A stretch of DNA of 64,000 nucleotides from JANQKX01 sp039028695 (GCA_039028695.1 JBCCHN010000008.1:1-64000), one strand, 5' to 3'. Shown: positions 49,901 through 60,023, counted from the first letter of the stretch. A program made the numbers and translations. The notes: generated by a model not told the origin, from the sequence alone.

Positions 49901-50431
49901 ATGGGTCATCTGACAGTGCGACAAAACAGCTTCAGCTATCAAGAGCTCATCAAATGCGGGCATGGAGAGCTTTTTGGCCCCGGTAACGCGCAGTTGCCTC
50001 TTCCTCCCATGCTGATGTTCGACCGGATTGCCCAGATCAACGACAGCGGCGGTACGGGCGGCAAGGGTGAGATCATCGCTGAATTCGATATTAAGCCCGA
50101 TATTTGGTTCTTTGCCTGCCATTTCGAAGGAGATCCGGTCATGCCGGGTTGCCTGGGTTTGGATGCTCTTTGGCAATTGGTCGGCTTTTTTCTGGGCTGG
50201 CTTGGCGCGCCCGGCAAGGGCCGCGCCCTGGGTGTGGGCGAAGTTAAGTTGAAAGGAATGGTCACGCCTGATGTGAAAAAGGTGATTTATCAGTTGGACA
50301 TCAAGAGAGTGATGATGACCAAACTGGTCTTAGGCATCGCCGATGGCATCATGAAGGCGGACGATCAAGTAATTTACGAAGCCAAAGATTTGAAAGTGGG
50401 GCTCTTTAGCCCCGCCGCCGAGTCGGCGTAA
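49901..50431 (+). CDS. fabA: 3-hydroxydecanoyl-ACP dehydratase/isomerase FabA
   Basis: FabA makes the cis double bond of anaerobically made unsaturated fatty acids. The 176-aa protein shows GELFGPGNAQLPLPPMLM and the active-site segment CHFEGDPVMPGCLGLDALWQ (His74, Asp88). ATG 49901 is used, though a GTG at 49916 is also possible; neither has a strong ribosome site. FabB follows after 11 bp. Confidence 0.95.
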   Translation: MGHLTVRQNSFSYQELIKCGHGELFGPGNAQLPLPPMLMFDRIAQINDSGGTGGKGEIIAEFDIKPDIWFFACHFEGDPVMPGCLGLDALWQLVGFFLGWLGAPGKGRALGVGEVKLKGMVTPDVKKVIYQLDIKRVMMTKLVLGIADGIMKADDQVIYEAKDLKVGLFSPAAESA

Positions 50432-50442
50432 CGGTGAAATAG

Positions 50443-51663
50443 ATGCGTCGTGTTGTCGTGACAGGCATGGGCATTGTTTCCAGCATTGGGAACAACAAGC
50501 CCGAAGTGCTGAATGCGCTAAGGGCCGCGCAGAGTGGCATTGAATTCTGCCCGACCTATGCGGAGATGGGTTTTCGAAGCCACATCCATGGCTCCTTAAA
50601 CATTGATTTGGACGATCATATCGACCGCAAAGTGCGTCGCTTTATGGGTGACGGCTCGGCTTACAACTATGTGGCCATGCAAGAGGCCATCACTGATGCG
50701 GGTCTTGGCGCTGATCAGGTCTCTAACGAGCGCACCGGACTGGTGATGGGCTCGGGCGGCCCCTCGACCTCCAATCAGGTTGAGGCCGCCGACGTGGCGC
50801 GCAATCGCGGCCCCAAGCGGATAGGGCCCTATATGGTGCCCCGCTGCATGTCATCGACCAATTCGGCGAATATGGGAACTGCCTTTAAAATCAAAGGCTT
50901 GAGCTATTCTATTTCCTCTGCTTGCTCCACCTCGGCCCATTGTATCGGCAACGGTGCGGAACTGATTCAGATGGGCAAGCAAGACATCGTCTTCGCCGGC
51001 GGCGGCGAAGAACTGCACTGGACCCTAACCGTTCTGTTCGACGCCATGGGCGCCCTTTCGTCCAAGTACAACGACACCCCGACACGGGCCTCGCGGGCCT
51101 ATGACGTGGATCGGGACGGTTTTGTCATCGCCGGTGGCGGTGGCGTGGTGGTGTTGGAAGACCTGGATCATGCTCTAGCACGGGGTGCGAAAATTTACGG
51201 CGAGGTAGCCGGTTATGCCGCCACTTCCGATGGCGCCGACATGGTGGCACCCTCCGGCGAGGGCGCGGCACGCTGCATGCGCTTGGCCACTCAAGGTCTG
51301 GGCAACACCCCGGTGGACTACATCAATGCCCACGGCACATCGACTCCAGCCGGCGACATCGTGGAAGTTCAAGCCATCAAGGAAACCTTCGGGGCCGATA
51401 TGCCCATGGTTTCCTCCACCAAATCCCTTACGGGACATTCCCAAGGGGCAACCGGCGTCCATGAGGCCATCTATACCTTGCTGATGATGAACAACGACTT
51501 TGTCGTGGGCTCGGCCAACATCGACAACCTGGACCCCGAGGCGGAGGGGATGCCCATCGTGCGAGAAAACGTCGATAATCAGCGCCTGAATTGCGTGATG
51601 TCCAATAGCTTTGGCTTCGGCGGCACCAACGCTTCCTTGGTTTTCCAACGCTTCGAACAGTGA
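50443..51663 (+). CDS. fabB: 3-oxoacyl-ACP synthase I FabB
   Basis: FabB extends the cis-unsaturated acyl chain made by FabA. The 406-aa thiolase-fold enzyme has the active Cys161 in SSACSTSAH, and the two histidines in INAHGTSTPAGD and SLTGHSQGATG. The final SFGFGGTNASLVF is typical. Its TGA overlaps the GTG start of fabI by 4 nt, so fabB and fabI are coupled. Confidence 0.96.
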   Translation: MRRVVVTGMGIVSSIGNNKPEVLNALRAAQSGIEFCPTYAEMGFRSHIHGSLNIDLDDHIDRKVRRFMGDGSAYNYVAMQEAITDAGLGADQVSNERTGLVMGSGGPSTSNQVEAADVARNRGPKRIGPYMVPRCMSSTNSANMGTAFKIKGLSYSISSACSTSAHCIGNGAELIQMGKQDIVFAGGGEELHWTLTVLFDAMGALSSKYNDTPTRASRAYDVDRDGFVIAGGGGVVVLEDLDHALARGAKIYGEVAGYAATSDGADMVAPSGEGAARCMRLATQGLGNTPVDYINAHGTSTPAGDIVEVQAIKETFGADMPMVSSTKSLTGHSQGATGVHEAIYTLLMMNNDFVVGSANIDNLDPEAEGMPIVRENVDNQRLNCVMSNSFGFGGTNASLVFQRFEQ

Positions 51664-52484
51664 GTGAGCCTGTGTCGTCACCATCCTCAGGCCTGATGAC
51701 CGGAAAACGTGGCCTTATTATGGGCGTGGCCAACGATCATTCCATTGCTTGGGGAATTGCCAAAAGCTTGCACAGTCAAGGGGCCGAACTCGCCTTCACC
51801 TATCAGGGAAGCGCTTTTGAGCGCAGGGTCAAACCCCTGGCGGCTTCTTTGGGCTCGGACATCCTGCTGCCCTGCGATGTAGATTCCGATGAGGCCATCC
51901 AGGGGGTTTTTGACGAGGTGGGCGAGCGCTGGGGCAAACTGGATTTTGTCGTGCACGCGATCGCTTATTCGGACAAAGAGGAATTACGTGGCCTCTATCT
52001 GGACACCTCACGGAGCAACTTTAGCCGCACCATGGCGATCTCTTGTTACTCCTTTACGGCGGTGGCCCGGTCTGCCGCCCCGCTGATGCAGGATGGGGGC
52101 GCTTTGCTAACCCTCTCCTATCTGGGCGCGGAAAAGGTGACACCCAACTATAACGTGATGGGCGTGGCCAAAGCGGCCTTGGAGGCCTCGGTTCGCTACC
52201 TCGCGGTCGACCTGGGGGATCAGGGCGTTCGGGTCAATGCGATCTCGGCGGGTCCCATGCGAACCCTGGCGGGCTCGGCCATTAGCGATGCACGGTTTGT
52301 TTTCGGTTGGACCAGGGATCATGCCCCCCTGAATCGCAATGTCATGCTTGATGAAGTAGGGAAGGCCGGCCTTTATTTGACCTCGGACCTGTCCATGGGT
52401 GTGACTGGCGAGGTTCATCATGTGGACTGTGGCTATAGCGTCGTGGGCATTCCCTCGCCCCGTCGCATGCGCAAGGACGGCTAA
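51660..52484 (+). CDS. fabI: Enoyl-ACP reductase FabI
   Basis: FabI reduces enoyl-ACP at the end of each elongation cycle and is the triclosan target. The 274-aa protein begins at GTG 51660 and shows GVANDHSIAWGIA (NAD site), the catalytic pair Tyr and Lys in YNVMGVAKAALE and the late YLTSDLSMGVTGEVHHVDCGY. Its stop overlaps that of the convergent ugpQ. The irr-fabA-fabB-fabI arrangement is common in alphaproteobacteria. Confidence 0.95.
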   Translation: MSEPVSSPSSGLMTGKRGLIMGVANDHSIAWGIAKSLHSQGAELAFTYQGSAFERRVKPLAASLGSDILLPCDVDSDEAIQGVFDEVGERWGKLDFVVHAIAYSDKEELRGLYLDTSRSNFSRTMAISCYSFTAVARSAAPLMQDGGALLTLSYLGAEKVTPNYNVMGVAKAALEASVRYLAVDLGDQGVRVNAISAGPMRTLAGSAISDARFVFGWTRDHAPLNRNVMLDEVGKAGLYLTSDLSMGVTGEVHHVDCGYSVVGIPSPRRMRKDG

Positions 52485-53227
52485 CGGCTCCTCAGCGCGG
52501 CTAGGATCCTGGCCGGATCATCGCTGATCATACAATCCACGCCCCATTCCCAGAGCTTAACCGCTTCTGCAGGTTCGTTGACCGTAAAGCAGGCGGTGAC
52601 GTATCCGGCGTCTTTGACTGGGTCGATTTGGCCCCTTTGCAGCCTTTCCCAATGACAATGCAGGCCCAGGCACCCATAGCGTTGCATGATCTCATGCCAG
52701 TCGTCCTCTATGGCGAGTACCAAGAGGCTGCGCGGCCAATCAGGTGCCCATTCTTGCGCGGCCTCTAGGCAAGCGGGCTTGAAACTGCTGATCAAGGGTG
52801 GCTCAACATCAGACGGCCAAATCTCGGTCAAACACTTCATGACCGCTTCGCCGGTGATCTCTTCCCGACCGGCGGAGGGTTTGATCTCGATGTTCGCGCG
52901 CACCTTGAGCGATTGGAGCAATGACACCGCATCGCGCAGGGAGGGAAGGGGCTCGCCCGCAAAATCGGCCCCAAACCACGCCCCAGCGTCCAGCCCGCGG
53001 GTTGCTTCAAAAGAGGTTTCCGCCATCAGCCCAGCCTGGCCCGTGGTTCGCTCGAGCTTATCATCATGAAACATGACCGGGACATCATCGCCTGTCAGCA
53101 TGACGTCAAACTCGATCCATTCAGCCCCTTGATCGGCCGCGGTTCGCATTGAAATCAACGTGTTTTCCGGCGCCAGCGCCGCCGCGCCCCGATGCCCCAT
53201 GACGCTTGGCAAAACCAGTTGAGACAT
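52481..53227 (-). CDS. ugpQ: Glycerophosphodiester phosphodiesterase
   Basis: The 248-aa GDPD enzyme shows the catalytic motif GHRGAAALAPENTLISM, the metal-binding WIEFDVMLT, the second histidine in MFHDDKLERTTG and NIEIKPSAG. It has no signal peptide, so it should act in the cytoplasm on glycerophosphodiesters from lipid turnover. It lies behind the pnp terminator and probably has its own promoter in that short gap. Confidence 0.9.
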   Translation of the reverse strand: MSQLVLPSVMGHRGAAALAPENTLISMRTAADQGAEWIEFDVMLTGDDVPVMFHDDKLERTTGQAGLMAETSFEATRGLDAGAWFGADFAGEPLPSLRDAVSLLQSLKVRANIEIKPSAGREEITGEAVMKCLTEIWPSDVEPPLISSFKPACLEAAQEWAPDWPRSLLVLAIEDDWHEIMQRYGCLGLHCHWERLQRGQIDPVKDAGYVTACFTVNEPAEAVKLWEWGVDCMISDDPARILAALRSR

Positions 53228-53245
53228 GCTGAAGGATTCCCTGAC

Positions 53246-53280
53246 AAAAAAAACAAATGGCCGGATAACCCGGCCATTTG
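53246..53280 (-). terminator. Rho-independent terminator of the pnp operon
   Basis: A perfect 11-bp stem (CAAATGGCCGG at 53254-53264, CCGGCCATTTG at 53270-53280) with a 5-base loop is followed on the minus strand by T8. It lies 53 bp beyond the pnp stop and 19 bp before the ugpQ start. Confidence 0.92.
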
Positions 53281-53333
53281 CCCCTTGTCAATTCCGGACT
53301 GTAGGCCCGTGACAATAGTTGGTGAGGTCGGCT

Positions 53334-55442
53334 CTATTCAGCCGCCGCCTCCAGGTCTTCACCGGTTTCCTGATCGACCCGCTTCATGGAAAGCTTGACC
53401 TTGCCCCGGTCCAGGCCAATGCACTTGACCTTGACCTGATCGCCTTCCTTGACCACCTCATCGACGGTCGCCACGCGGCGCGGTGCCAACTCGGAAATAT
53501 GGACCAGGCCATCGCGGGCGCCCATGAAGTTTACAAAGGCGCCGAAGTCAACGACCTTGACCACCTTGCCATCATAAATCACACCGACCTCAGGCTCGGC
53601 GGTAATAGAACGGATCCAGTTGATAGCCGCATCGGACTGCTCTTGATCGACGGCGGCCACCTTGATGGTGCCATCATCCTCGATGTCAATCTTGGCACCC
53701 GTGGTCTCGGTGATTTCCCGAATTACCTTGCCGCCGGTGCCGATCACCTCGCGGATTTTATCCTTGGGAACGTTGATGACGGTGATACGCGGGGCATGGG
53801 CACTCACATCTTGGCGCGCGTTGGTGAGCGCACGGCTCATCTCACCCAAGATATGCAAACGACCGTCGCGGGCCTGCCGCAGGGCGATTTCCATGATCTC
53901 GCGGGTGATAGAGGTAATCTTGATGTCCATCTGCAGGGAGGTGATGCCATCCTCGGTACCGGCGACCTTGAAGTCCATGTCACCCAGATGATCCTCGTCG
54001 CCCAAAATATCGGACAGAACGGCGAATTCGTCCCCATCCTTGATCAACCCCATGGCGATACCGGCAACCGGCGATTTCAAGGGAACACCCGCATCCATGA
54101 GGGCCAAAGAAGACCCGCAAACCGTCGCCATGGAAGACGACCCGTTGGACTCGGTAATCTCGGAAACCACCCGCATGGTATAGGGGAAGCTTTCCTTTTC
54201 CGGCAGCAGAGGGCGAACCGCCCGCCATGCCAGCTTGCCGTGACCGATTTCCCGGCGGCCGGGGCCCATGCGGAAATTACATTCACCCACCGAATAGGGC
54301 GGGAAATTGTAATGCAGCATGAAATGTTCCCGGTAGCTACCTTCCAGAGAATCGATGATTTGTTCGTCTTGGCCGGTGCCCAGTGTGGTGGTGACCAAGG
54401 CCTGTGTTTCGCCCCGTGTGAAAAGGGCAGATCCATGGGTCAAGGGCAATACGCCCACCTCACAAACGATAGGCCGAATGTCGACCGTGCTGCGTCCATC
54501 GATACGCTGACCCGTTTTCAGGATATTGCCGCGGACAATGTCGCTTTCTAAGGACTTGAAAAGCCCCCCGGCCATGGCCGCCTCGTCTTCCTCCAGGTCC
54601 TCAACGGCCGATTGACGGGCCGCCGCCAGTTTTGTTTGGCGCTCCACCTTGTCGGCTTCTTGATAAGCGGTCCGCAGGGCGTCTTCGACGCCGCCGGCGA
54701 CCAACTTGCCGCGCAATTCTTCGAGTTCTGGAGACGGGGGCGCCAACTCCCGCGGTTCCTTGGCACAGCGCTCGGCCAAGCGAATAATGGCATCAATGAC
54801 CGGCTGCATTTGCTCGTGCCCGAAATTTACGGCGCCCAGCATCACGTCTTCCGACAGCTCAGAAGCCTCAGATTCCACCATCAAAACGCCCTGCTGCGTA
54901 CCGGCAACCACCAGGTCCAGATCTGAGTCCGCCATGTCGTCCATGGCCGGGTTCAAGATGTAGTCACCATCCTTATAGCCGACCCGCGCGCCACCGATGG
55001 GTCCCAAGAAAGGCAGGCCCGAGATGGTCAAGGCTGCCGATGCGCCCACTAACGAGACGATATCCGGATCATTCTCCAAGTCATGGCTGATGACCGTACA
55101 AATAACCTGGGTTTCATTTTTGTAGCCGGAGACAAAGAGAGGCCGAATGGGTCGGTCAATCAACCGCGAGACCAGAGTTTCCTTCTCTGAAGGCCGACCT
55201 TCGCGTTTAAAAAAACCGCCTGGGATCTTCCCGGCGGCAAAGGTCTTCTCCTGATAGTTCACCGTGAGGGGAAAAAAGTCCATGCCCGGCCGGGCAGACT
55301 TTTCACCTACCGCCGTGCAAAGCACCACGGTATCGCCATAGCTGACCATGACGGCGCCATCGGCTTGGCGGGCAACGCGCCCGGTTTCGAATGAGAGGGT
55401 CCGCCCACCCCATTCAATGGATTCTTTTGTTACGTCAAACAT
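53334..55442 (-). CDS. pnp: Polynucleotide phosphorylase
   Basis: PNPase degrades RNA 3' to 5' using phosphate and is part of the degradosome. The 702-aa protein has two RNase PH domains (with GGFFKREGRPSEKETLVSRLIDR and the phosphate-binding SSMATVCGSSLALMDAG), a KH domain (VIGTGGKVIREIT) and a C-terminal S1 domain. It follows rpsO by 229 bp, a leader that in other bacteria folds into an RNase III site for autoregulation; short inverted repeats are present here but I cannot fold the leader. Confidence 0.96.
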   Translation of the reverse strand: MFDVTKESIEWGGRTLSFETGRVARQADGAVMVSYGDTVVLCTAVGEKSARPGMDFFPLTVNYQEKTFAAGKIPGGFFKREGRPSEKETLVSRLIDRPIRPLFVSGYKNETQVICTVISHDLENDPDIVSLVGASAALTISGLPFLGPIGGARVGYKDGDYILNPAMDDMADSDLDLVVAGTQQGVLMVESEASELSEDVMLGAVNFGHEQMQPVIDAIIRLAERCAKEPRELAPPSPELEELRGKLVAGGVEDALRTAYQEADKVERQTKLAAARQSAVEDLEEDEAAMAGGLFKSLESDIVRGNILKTGQRIDGRSTVDIRPIVCEVGVLPLTHGSALFTRGETQALVTTTLGTGQDEQIIDSLEGSYREHFMLHYNFPPYSVGECNFRMGPGRREIGHGKLAWRAVRPLLPEKESFPYTMRVVSEITESNGSSSMATVCGSSLALMDAGVPLKSPVAGIAMGLIKDGDEFAVLSDILGDEDHLGDMDFKVAGTEDGITSLQMDIKITSITREIMEIALRQARDGRLHILGEMSRALTNARQDVSAHAPRITVINVPKDKIREVIGTGGKVIREITETTGAKIDIEDDGTIKVAAVDQEQSDAAINWIRSITAEPEVGVIYDGKVVKVVDFGAFVNFMGARDGLVHISELAPRRVATVDEVVKEGDQVKVKCIGLDRGKVKLSMKRVDQETGEDLEAAAE

Positions 55443-55671
55443 TGTTTCTTGGTCCTTCCAACCACTGCCGGAATTGCTTTACCGGACCCGCGGAAAAAGC
55501 GCATCTGCCGCTCCAAAAAGAGGCTTGGAACGCTTTTTTCGTCGGCCCGGCTGGTCATGAGACAAGGTGCCGGCTCACCTTGAACTGGTTGATAAAACGT
55601 GCACGCGCCCATGATCGTTCCCTGCATGTCAGGAGCGTCATTGGGCGCAGCACAGATTGAATTGGGCTTTG

Positions 55672-55941
55672 TTATCGGCGCAATCCCAGGCGTTTGATCA
55701 AGCTCTCGTAACGAGCCTTTTCCTTGCCTTTCACATAGTCCAGCAAACGCCGCCGTTGACCCACCATGATCAACAGGCCGCGGCGCGAGTGGAAATCTTT
55801 TTTGTGAGTCTTGAGGTGTTCGGTCAAATTAACAATCCGTTCGGTCAGGATGGCAACTTGCACCTCTGGCGACCCGGTATCACCCTCATGGGTCGCATAT
55901 TCTTTTACTAATTCTGCTTTACGCTCAGTCGTTATCGACAT
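55672..55941 (-). CDS. rpsO: 30S ribosomal protein S15
   Basis: The 89-aa protein shows the S15 pattern: YATHEGDTGSPEVQVAILTERI, LTEHLKTHKKDFHSRRGLL and YVKGKEKARYESLIKRLGLR. It binds 16S rRNA early in assembly. It sits between truB (18 bp upstream) and pnp in the standard operon order. Confidence 0.97.
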   Translation of the reverse strand: MSITTERKAELVKEYATHEGDTGSPEVQVAILTERIVNLTEHLKTHKKDFHSRRGLLIMVGQRRRLLDYVKGKEKARYESLIKRLGLRR

Positions 55942-55959
55942 CGCTAATATCCTCGCAAT

Positions 55960-56886
55960 TTAGAGGTTGAGCACGCGGACCGGCCGAATATCGCCTGCGT
56001 CGTAACGTGCCAGGGCGACCGGTTTTCCGTCGGAGACCGTAAAGACAATCATTCCATTGGAAAGGTCGCTTACACGTTCGCTGTCCAGTCGCGCCACCAT
56101 GGACACAGCCTGGCCACAACGCAGCCGCTTCGCCTCAGTCCCTGATAAGGCCAGCACCGGGATGTCGTCCAGCGCGGTCTCCACCGGGAGCAGATGCTCC
56201 AAGGCGGCGGGACTATGCCTCAAGGATTCTAGACTTTCCAGAGAAATCGCATTGGATTCTTGAAAAGATGCCACCGAAAGGCGCCTGAGTTGAGTAATGT
56301 GTGCCAAGGTCCCCAACGCCAGACCTAAATCCCGCGCAAGAGAGCGCATATAGGTGCCCTTGCCACAGATGACTTCAAAAGTTGCGCGATCACGGTCCTC
56401 CTTGGACAGAAGGGAGATTCCCTCAATTCGAACCCAGCGGGATTTCAGATTAAAATCCACCTCGGCACGAGCCAAATCATAGGCCCGTTGGCCCTGAACC
56501 TTTATGGCGGAATATTGCGGAGGCACCTGCTCAATATCGCCAATAAAATCAGGTAGAACATGGCGAATATCGGCTTCTTCGGGGCGGCTGACACATTCTT
56601 CAAGGATCTCACCCTCGGTATCATCCGTAGCGGTGGATTGCCCCCAACGAACCTGAAAGCGATAACGTTTCCGGCCGTCCATGACGTAAGGCACGGTCTT
56701 GGTCGCTTCCCCCAGTGCAATGGGCAGGACGCCGCTTGCCAAGGGGTCGAGAGTGCCGCCGTGGCCAACCTTTTGGGCATCGAAAACCCGACGCACGCGC
56801 CCAACGACCTGAGTGGACGTCAATCCCAAGGGCTTATCGACCACCACCCAGCCGTTCACCGGCTGGCCGCGTTTCTTTCGCGCCAT
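55960..56886 (-). CDS. truB: tRNA pseudouridine-55 synthase TruB
   Basis: TruB makes pseudouridine 55 in the T-arm of tRNAs. The 308-aa protein has NGWVVVDKPLGLTS, the catalytic Asp in GGTLDPLASGVLPI, and CGKGTYMRSLARDLG. The C-terminal part carries the PUA-like domain. It follows rbfA by 11 bp. Confidence 0.96.
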   Translation of the reverse strand: MARKKRGQPVNGWVVVDKPLGLTSTQVVGRVRRVFDAQKVGHGGTLDPLASGVLPIALGEATKTVPYVMDGRKRYRFQVRWGQSTATDDTEGEILEECVSRPEEADIRHVLPDFIGDIEQVPPQYSAIKVQGQRAYDLARAEVDFNLKSRWVRIEGISLLSKEDRDRATFEVICGKGTYMRSLARDLGLALGTLAHITQLRRLSVASFQESNAISLESLESLRHSPAALEHLLPVETALDDIPVLALSGTEAKRLRCGQAVSMVARLDSERVSDLSNGMIVFTVSDGKPVALARYDAGDIRPVRVLNL

Positions 56887-56897
56887 GCCGTATCCCC

Positions 56898-57314
56898 TTA
56901 GGAATTCTGATCCGAGGCGGTATCGTCAACAGGATCCAAATCAAACCGAACCTTGGGTCGGCGCAGGATTTGATCTATCCGGTCCGCTTCATCGAAGGAG
57001 TCGTCGGGCTTAAAGCCAATTTTGGGTGTATAGCGCAAATTCACCTCGCGGCCGATTTTGCCGCGTAAAAATCCGGCTGCCCGGTTCAGGGCCGTCACGA
57101 CCGCAGCTTTATCCACCCCGCCCAACGGCAGGACAAAAGCAGTGGCGTTTTTAAGGTCCGGGCTGACCCGCACTTCGGTTACCGTCAGGTTCTGCTCCGC
57201 TAGCAGGGGATCGCGAAAGGCCTCGCGAGCAAGGATGCGAGCCAAGGCATGGCGCAATTCCTCGCCAACCCGAAGCTGGCGCTGGCTCGCCGCCTTGCCT
57301 CGTTCAGCGGTCAT
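56898..57314 (-). CDS. rbfA: 30S ribosome-binding factor RbfA
   Basis: The 138-aa KH-fold protein helps mature the 5' end of 16S rRNA. Visible segments are QLRVGEELRHALARIL, VTEVRVSPDLKNATAFV, and RLRYTP-like NLRYTPKIGF. The start is ATG 57314, with GGAG 6 nt upstream, rather than the TTG four codons earlier. It follows infB by about 100 bp. Confidence 0.94.
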   Translation of the reverse strand: MTAERGKAASQRQLRVGEELRHALARILAREAFRDPLLAEQNLTVTEVRVSPDLKNATAFVLPLGGVDKAAVVTALNRAAGFLRGKIGREVNLRYTPKIGFKPDDSFDEADRIDQILRRPKVRFDLDPVDDTASDQNS

Positions 57315-57416
57315 GGTGAACTCCAATTTGAAAGATCCAAAAACGTCCGCACAAAGTCGCCCACAAAACCGAACAGGCCCGTTCCACTCGTGGGCCCTTC
57401 GATCCGACAGAGTAGC

Positions 57417-60023
57417 CTAAAGTTCGCGGGCCACCTCTTCGATCTGATAGCATTCGATCTGGTCGCCGATCTGGATGTCGGTGTAGTTTTCAAAGGCCAT
57501 GCCGCATTCATAGCCTTCCTTGACTTCTTTCACTTCGTCCTTGAATCGCCGCAGGGTTTTCAAGACGCCATCGTGGATTACCACGTTGTCCCGGAGCAAA
57601 CGCACTTTGGCGCCGCGCTTAACATTGCCTTCGGTGATCATGCAGCCCGCGACCTTGCCCACCTTCGAATTGGAAAAAACCTCGCGAATTTCCGCGTAGC
57701 CCAGAAAATTCTCTTGCTTGGTCGGTGCCAGCATGCCGCTGAGCAAGGCTTTCACATCATCGACCACGTTATAGATGATCGAATAGTAGCGAATATCGAT
57801 GGCATCCCGACGCGCCATCTCCCGCGCCTGCGGGTTGGCCCGCACATTAAAGGCGATAATCAAGGCCGATGTTGCACGGGCCAAGGTAATGTCGGATTCG
57901 TTGATGCCGCCCACAGCGGTGTGCAGGATCCGCACCTTAACCTCTTCATTGCCTATCTTCTCAAGGCTATTGGCGATTGCCTCCACCGAGCCTTGTACGT
58001 CCGACTTGATAATCAGAGGCATTTCAGCGGCCTGGCCTTCTTTGATGCGCGTAAGCATCTGCTCCAAAGATCCACGGCTGGAAGCCGCGATTTCCGCTTC
58101 CCGTTTGGTTCGGGTCCGGAACTCCGCGATCTCGCGCACCCTTGCCTCGCTATCCAGGACAGTAAAGTCGTCACCGGCAAGGGGGGCACCGTTTAGGCCC
58201 AACACCTCAATGGGCATGGCCGGTCCAGCTTCTTCCACACTTTGGCCCCGTTCATTGCCCAAAGCCCGCACCCGGCCCCATTCGGAACCGGCCACGAATA
58301 TGTCGCCAACCCGCATGGTACCCCGTTGGACCAGAACCGTGGCCACGGTGCCTCGGCCGTGTTCCAGGCGCGCTTCGATCACCACGCCTTCGGCCATACG
58401 GTTCGGATTGGCCTTAAGCTCCATGAGCTCGGCCTGCAGGAGAATGGCCTCCTCTAGCTTGTCCAGGCCGGTTTTTTCCTTGGCCGAGACCTCAATGGAG
58501 AGGATTTCACCGCCCATCTCCTCAACCACCAGCTCGTGTTGAAGCAGCTCCTGACGCACCCGGTCCGCATTGGCCTCGGGCCGGTCCATCTTGTTAATGG
58601 CAATGATGATTGGTACCTCGGCGGCCTTGGCATGCCGGATCGCCTCGACCGTCTGCTCCTTGATGCCGTCGTCACCCGCTACCACCAAGATGACAATATC
58701 TGTCACATTGGCACCGCGGGATCGCATCTCGGTGAAAGCCGCATGGCCCGGCGTATCGATAAAGGTGATCTTGGCGCCCGAGGCCAATTGCACCTGATAG
58801 GCACCAATATGCTGCGTGATCCCACCGGCCTCGCGACCTGCCACGTCCGTCTCGCGCAAGGCATCCAGCAGTGAGGTCTTGCCGTGGTCCACGTGGCCCA
58901 TGATGGTCACCACCGGTGGGCGGGGCAAAAGCTCGGCGTCCGAGTCGTCGGCACCCCGCATACCAATCTCCACGTCCGCTGCCGATACTCGTTTGATCTT
59001 GTGACCAAACTCTTCGACAATCACTTCAGCCGTATCGGCATCAATGAGTTGATTGGCCGTCGCCATTACACCCATACCCATCAGGGACTTGACCACATCC
59101 ACCGTCCGCGCAGCCATCCGGCTTGCCAGGTCCTGAACCGTCATGGTTTCCGGAACCACAACTTCGCGAATGACCTTTTGCGGCGGTTGATGGGGCTGGT
59201 TTTTCAGTGCCCGAAGCTGCTTTTCCCGACGCCGCTTGACCGAGGCTAGGGAACGCTCCCGGCTCCCTTCACCCCCTTCAAGGGCCTGACTGATGGTCAG
59301 CTTGCCCGATCGGCGGCGGCGATCGTCCCGGCGGTTGTTCGTGTTCGGCTTGACCGGCCCGGCTCCTTTGCGTTTGACCCGACCGCCAAACTCATCCTCA
59401 ACCTTCTCTTCAGCGGTCTTGGCAGGCGGTGGGCTATCGGGCTCGGGCAGATCGGGAGGTAAAATTTCGCTAGGCTGTGGCTGTTCTATTTCAGGTGCTG
59501 TCTCGGGAGCGGACTTGCGCGCTTCTTCCTCAGCGGCGCGCCGTTCTTGTTCCAGGCGCTCTGCTTCGGCCTGCTCGGCTGCCAAGCGCGCATCTTCCTC
59601 GGCCTGCCGGCGTTCCTCCTCGGCCCGGCGCTCGGCCTCCTCCGCCTCGCGTTGCTGGCGCTGCACGGCTTCTTCCTTGGAAACCTCGAGAGCGCGCATA
59701 CGGCTCGCGCGCTCGCGTGCAGAGAGGTTCGATTTGTCGACCGCAGGCGGCGCCTCGACTTCAACGGTCGTTTGAACTTCCGGCGGCGTAGCGGGAACGT
59801 CTTCAAGCTGTTTTTCAAGCGTGACTTCTTTCATCCGCCCGGACGCGCCCCGTTCGAAGGTGCGGCTACGCTTGACCTCCACCGTGACCGACTTGGTCCG
59901 GCCATGGCTAAAGCTCTGCCGAACTTGGCCGGTCTCTACCGTTTTCTTTAATTCAAGTTTGCCCGGTCGGCTGAGTTTCAGCGGTTTGCGGGCTTCCTTT
60001 TCATTACTCGTCGTCATATCCAA
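57417..60023 (-). CDS. infB: Translation initiation factor IF-2
   Basis: The 868-aa GTPase positions initiator tRNA on the ribosome. It has an alphaproteobacterial basic N-terminus, a long Glu/Arg/Ala coiled-coil stretch (about residues 90-175), an IF2_N domain, the G domain with GHVDHGKTSLLD, FIDTPGHAAF and INKMD, and domains II-IV that end in DIQIGDQIECYQIEE. It starts 7 bp after the ylxR gene stops. Confidence 0.97.
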   Translation of the reverse strand: MDMTTSNEKEARKPLKLSRPGKLELKKTVETGQVRQSFSHGRTKSVTVEVKRSRTFERGASGRMKEVTLEKQLEDVPATPPEVQTTVEVEAPPAVDKSNLSARERASRMRALEVSKEEAVQRQQREAEEAERRAEEERRQAEEDARLAAEQAEAERLEQERRAAEEEARKSAPETAPEIEQPQPSEILPPDLPEPDSPPPAKTAEEKVEDEFGGRVKRKGAGPVKPNTNNRRDDRRRRSGKLTISQALEGGEGSRERSLASVKRRREKQLRALKNQPHQPPQKVIREVVVPETMTVQDLASRMAARTVDVVKSLMGMGVMATANQLIDADTAEVIVEEFGHKIKRVSAADVEIGMRGADDSDAELLPRPPVVTIMGHVDHGKTSLLDALRETDVAGREAGGITQHIGAYQVQLASGAKITFIDTPGHAAFTEMRSRGANVTDIVILVVAGDDGIKEQTVEAIRHAKAAEVPIIIAINKMDRPEANADRVRQELLQHELVVEEMGGEILSIEVSAKEKTGLDKLEEAILLQAELMELKANPNRMAEGVVIEARLEHGRGTVATVLVQRGTMRVGDIFVAGSEWGRVRALGNERGQSVEEAGPAMPIEVLGLNGAPLAGDDFTVLDSEARVREIAEFRTRTKREAEIAASSRGSLEQMLTRIKEGQAAEMPLIIKSDVQGSVEAIANSLEKIGNEEVKVRILHTAVGGINESDITLARATSALIIAFNVRANPQAREMARRDAIDIRYYSIIYNVVDDVKALLSGMLAPTKQENFLGYAEIREVFSNSKVGKVAGCMITEGNVKRGAKVRLLRDNVVIHDGVLKTLRRFKDEVKEVKEGYECGMAFENYTDIQIGDQIECYQIEEVAREL

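Noticed and set aside
49646..50176. A 176-codon minus-strand frame over fabA
   Set aside because: It lies opposite the well-conserved fabA, has no recognisable domain, and runs through the tandem repeat region.
53319..54551. A 410-codon open frame on the plus strand opposite pnp
   Set aside because: It mirrors codon structure of the pnp gene, has His/Gly/Asp-rich shadow composition and no recognisable domain. The pnp product is full length and conserved.
55443..55671. A terminator or small RNA in the rpsO-pnp gap
   Set aside because: Partial inverted repeats (AAAAAGCG/CGCTTTTT) exist but do not form a convincing stem followed by a T-run. An RNase III leader hairpin is possible yet cannot be shown without folding.
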